15,207 nucleotides of DNA from the NCBI GenBank assembly GCA_045605445.1, contig JAZUPZ010000020.1:1-15207 (forward strand), written 5' to 3'. This stretch comes from CAZMHL01 sp045605445 (GTDB lineage: Bacteria; Bacillota; Clostridia; RGIG6154). The notes under the pieces were generated by a model that made no database searches, was not told the origin of the DNA, and saw only the letters and a list, made by a program, of their open reading frames with translations. Positions 14,525-15,207 of this stretch are shown piece by piece (positions within the stretch are counted from its first letter, which is position 1; each line of letters starts with the position of its first letter). Position numbers and translations under genes: made by a program.

Positions 14525-15207
14525 ATGGGATTAGGAGATTTTTTTAAAAACATTTTTGGCAAAAAGACATGTGCTTTTTGCGGAGGCGAGTGCGGTATGA
14601 TGAGCCGCACAAAAATTAAGGGCGATGAGTATATCTGCTCAAAATGCGATGATATGTGTTCAAACTTTATCAGAAAAAGCAGATTTACAAAGCCGGAGCT
14701 TGAAGGACATATGGAGTATATGAAACGCTCTGACAGAATTTACAAAGAAGTAATTCTACCGAATGTCCAAAAACACGAGTGTTATCCGTCTGCAACACAA
14801 AGACAGGGTATTGAGTTCTTTGATGATTTTGGAATGTTCCGTATTATGGATGGTTCCAGAGACAACAAGGAAAACTATCCAAAGGAATTATTCCGCTATG
14901 ACCAGGTGGCAAGCTATGAGCCGTATAACGAAGAAGCTGAGCCTGAAGAAGCCGGCAAACCGAAAGTATTCCACGAGGGCGGTATTATCATAAGACTTGT
15001 AGGTGCACTTGATGACACTACGAAAATGCAAAAAGGACTTCGTGCTCATCCGTACATCACAGAAGAAATTAAGGTGTGCTTTGCAACTAACGACAGAGAA
15101 AAAGAAAATTATCTTAAATATGCAGAAAACGCAATCCATCACTTTGATTACATCTTTGGTGTAGAAAGTAAGGGCTTGTTCAGCTTTGGTATGTCAAAAC
15201 AGGAAAA
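14525..15207 (+). CDS. DUF4428-type zinc-ribbon protein, 3' end outside window
   Basis: The frame is open from ATG 14525 to the window end (227 codons plus two bases). AAGGAGG (14510-14516) stands eight bases before the start. The N terminus is a short amphipathic segment (MGLGDFFKNIFGKK), then a zinc ribbon with C16/C19 and C38/C41, plus C23 and C45, surrounding SRTKIKGDEYICSKC, the pattern I associate with DUF4428. The rest (80-227) is a mixed beta/alpha domain with EFFDDFGMFRIMDG, LFRYDQVASYEP, and a GGIIIRLVG strand, ending in a helix-rich part. There is no signal peptide or membrane helix, so it is cytosolic, perhaps membrane-associated through its N terminus. It lies 36 bases after the second SLH gene in the same operon. 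The DUF assignment is from memory. Confidence 0.85.
   Translation, partial: MGLGDFFKNIFGKKTCAFCGGECGMMSRTKIKGDEYICSKCDDMCSNFIRKSRFTKPELEGHMEYMKRSDRIYKEVILPNVQKHECYPSATQRQGIEFFDDFGMFRIMDGSRDNKENYPKELFRYDQVASYEPYNEEAEPEEAGKPKVFHEGGIIIRLVGALDDTTKMQKGLRAHPYITEEIKVCFATNDREKENYLKYAENAIHHFDYIFGVESKGLFSFGMSKQE

Overview
The window looks like a chromosomal stretch from a low-to-mid GC anaerobic Firmicute, most likely class Clostridia (gut Oscillospirales-like; the order is an inference). The grounds are strong AGGAGG-type ribosome binding sites throughout, a V/A-type rotary ATPase, KtrAB potassium uptake, SLH-domain surface proteins and short Clostridia-style zinc-ribbon and TPM proteins. Every gene I can support is on the + strand.

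Region 1 (1-6090) is the 3' part of a V/A-ATPase operon: the end of subunit B, then D, I and K, followed without a break by KtrB (TrkH-type K+ channel subunit) and KtrA (RCK subunit), and then an SdpI/DUF1648 membrane protein. Subunit K keeps the Thr-Gln, Gln and Glu residues that bind Na+ in Enterococcus hirae NtpK. I therefore infer an Na+-translocating ATPase whose ion gradient or membrane potential is coupled to K+ uptake, much as ntpJ sits in the E. hirae ntp operon. The B-D-I-K order, however, is the one typical of spirochaetes, Chlamydia and Bacteroidetes.

Region 2 (6091-6540) is a decayed stretch. A strong hairpin (6173-6212) is fused in frame to the C-terminal remnant of a SLOG-like protein.

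Region 3 (6538-7896) is a self-contained two-gene unit with a near-consensus promoter, an XRE-type HTH protein, a 7TM membrane protein ending in a LuxR-type HTH, and a perfect intrinsic terminator.

Region 4 (7897-8213) has no gene but is dense in structure: a long A/T-flanked inverted repeat, two further nested hairpins (one flanked by an 8-bp direct repeat), and three regularly spaced 16-bp imperfect palindromes just upstream of the next operon.

Region 5 (8214-15207, running off the window) is one tightly spaced operon. It encodes a small zinc-ribbon protein, a double zinc-ribbon protein with a C-terminal membrane anchor, a secreted or membrane TPM-domain protein, two paralogous SLH surface proteins, and a DUF4428-type zinc-ribbon protein cut by the window edge. 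Each SLH protein has bacterial Ig-like domains and a segment that reads like EF-Tu domain 2 without any GTPase domain. This last operon, which appears to link cytosolic zinc-ribbon proteins to an envelope TPM protein and cell-wall-bound EF-Tu-D2/Ig proteins, is the best candidate for an undescribed system in the window.
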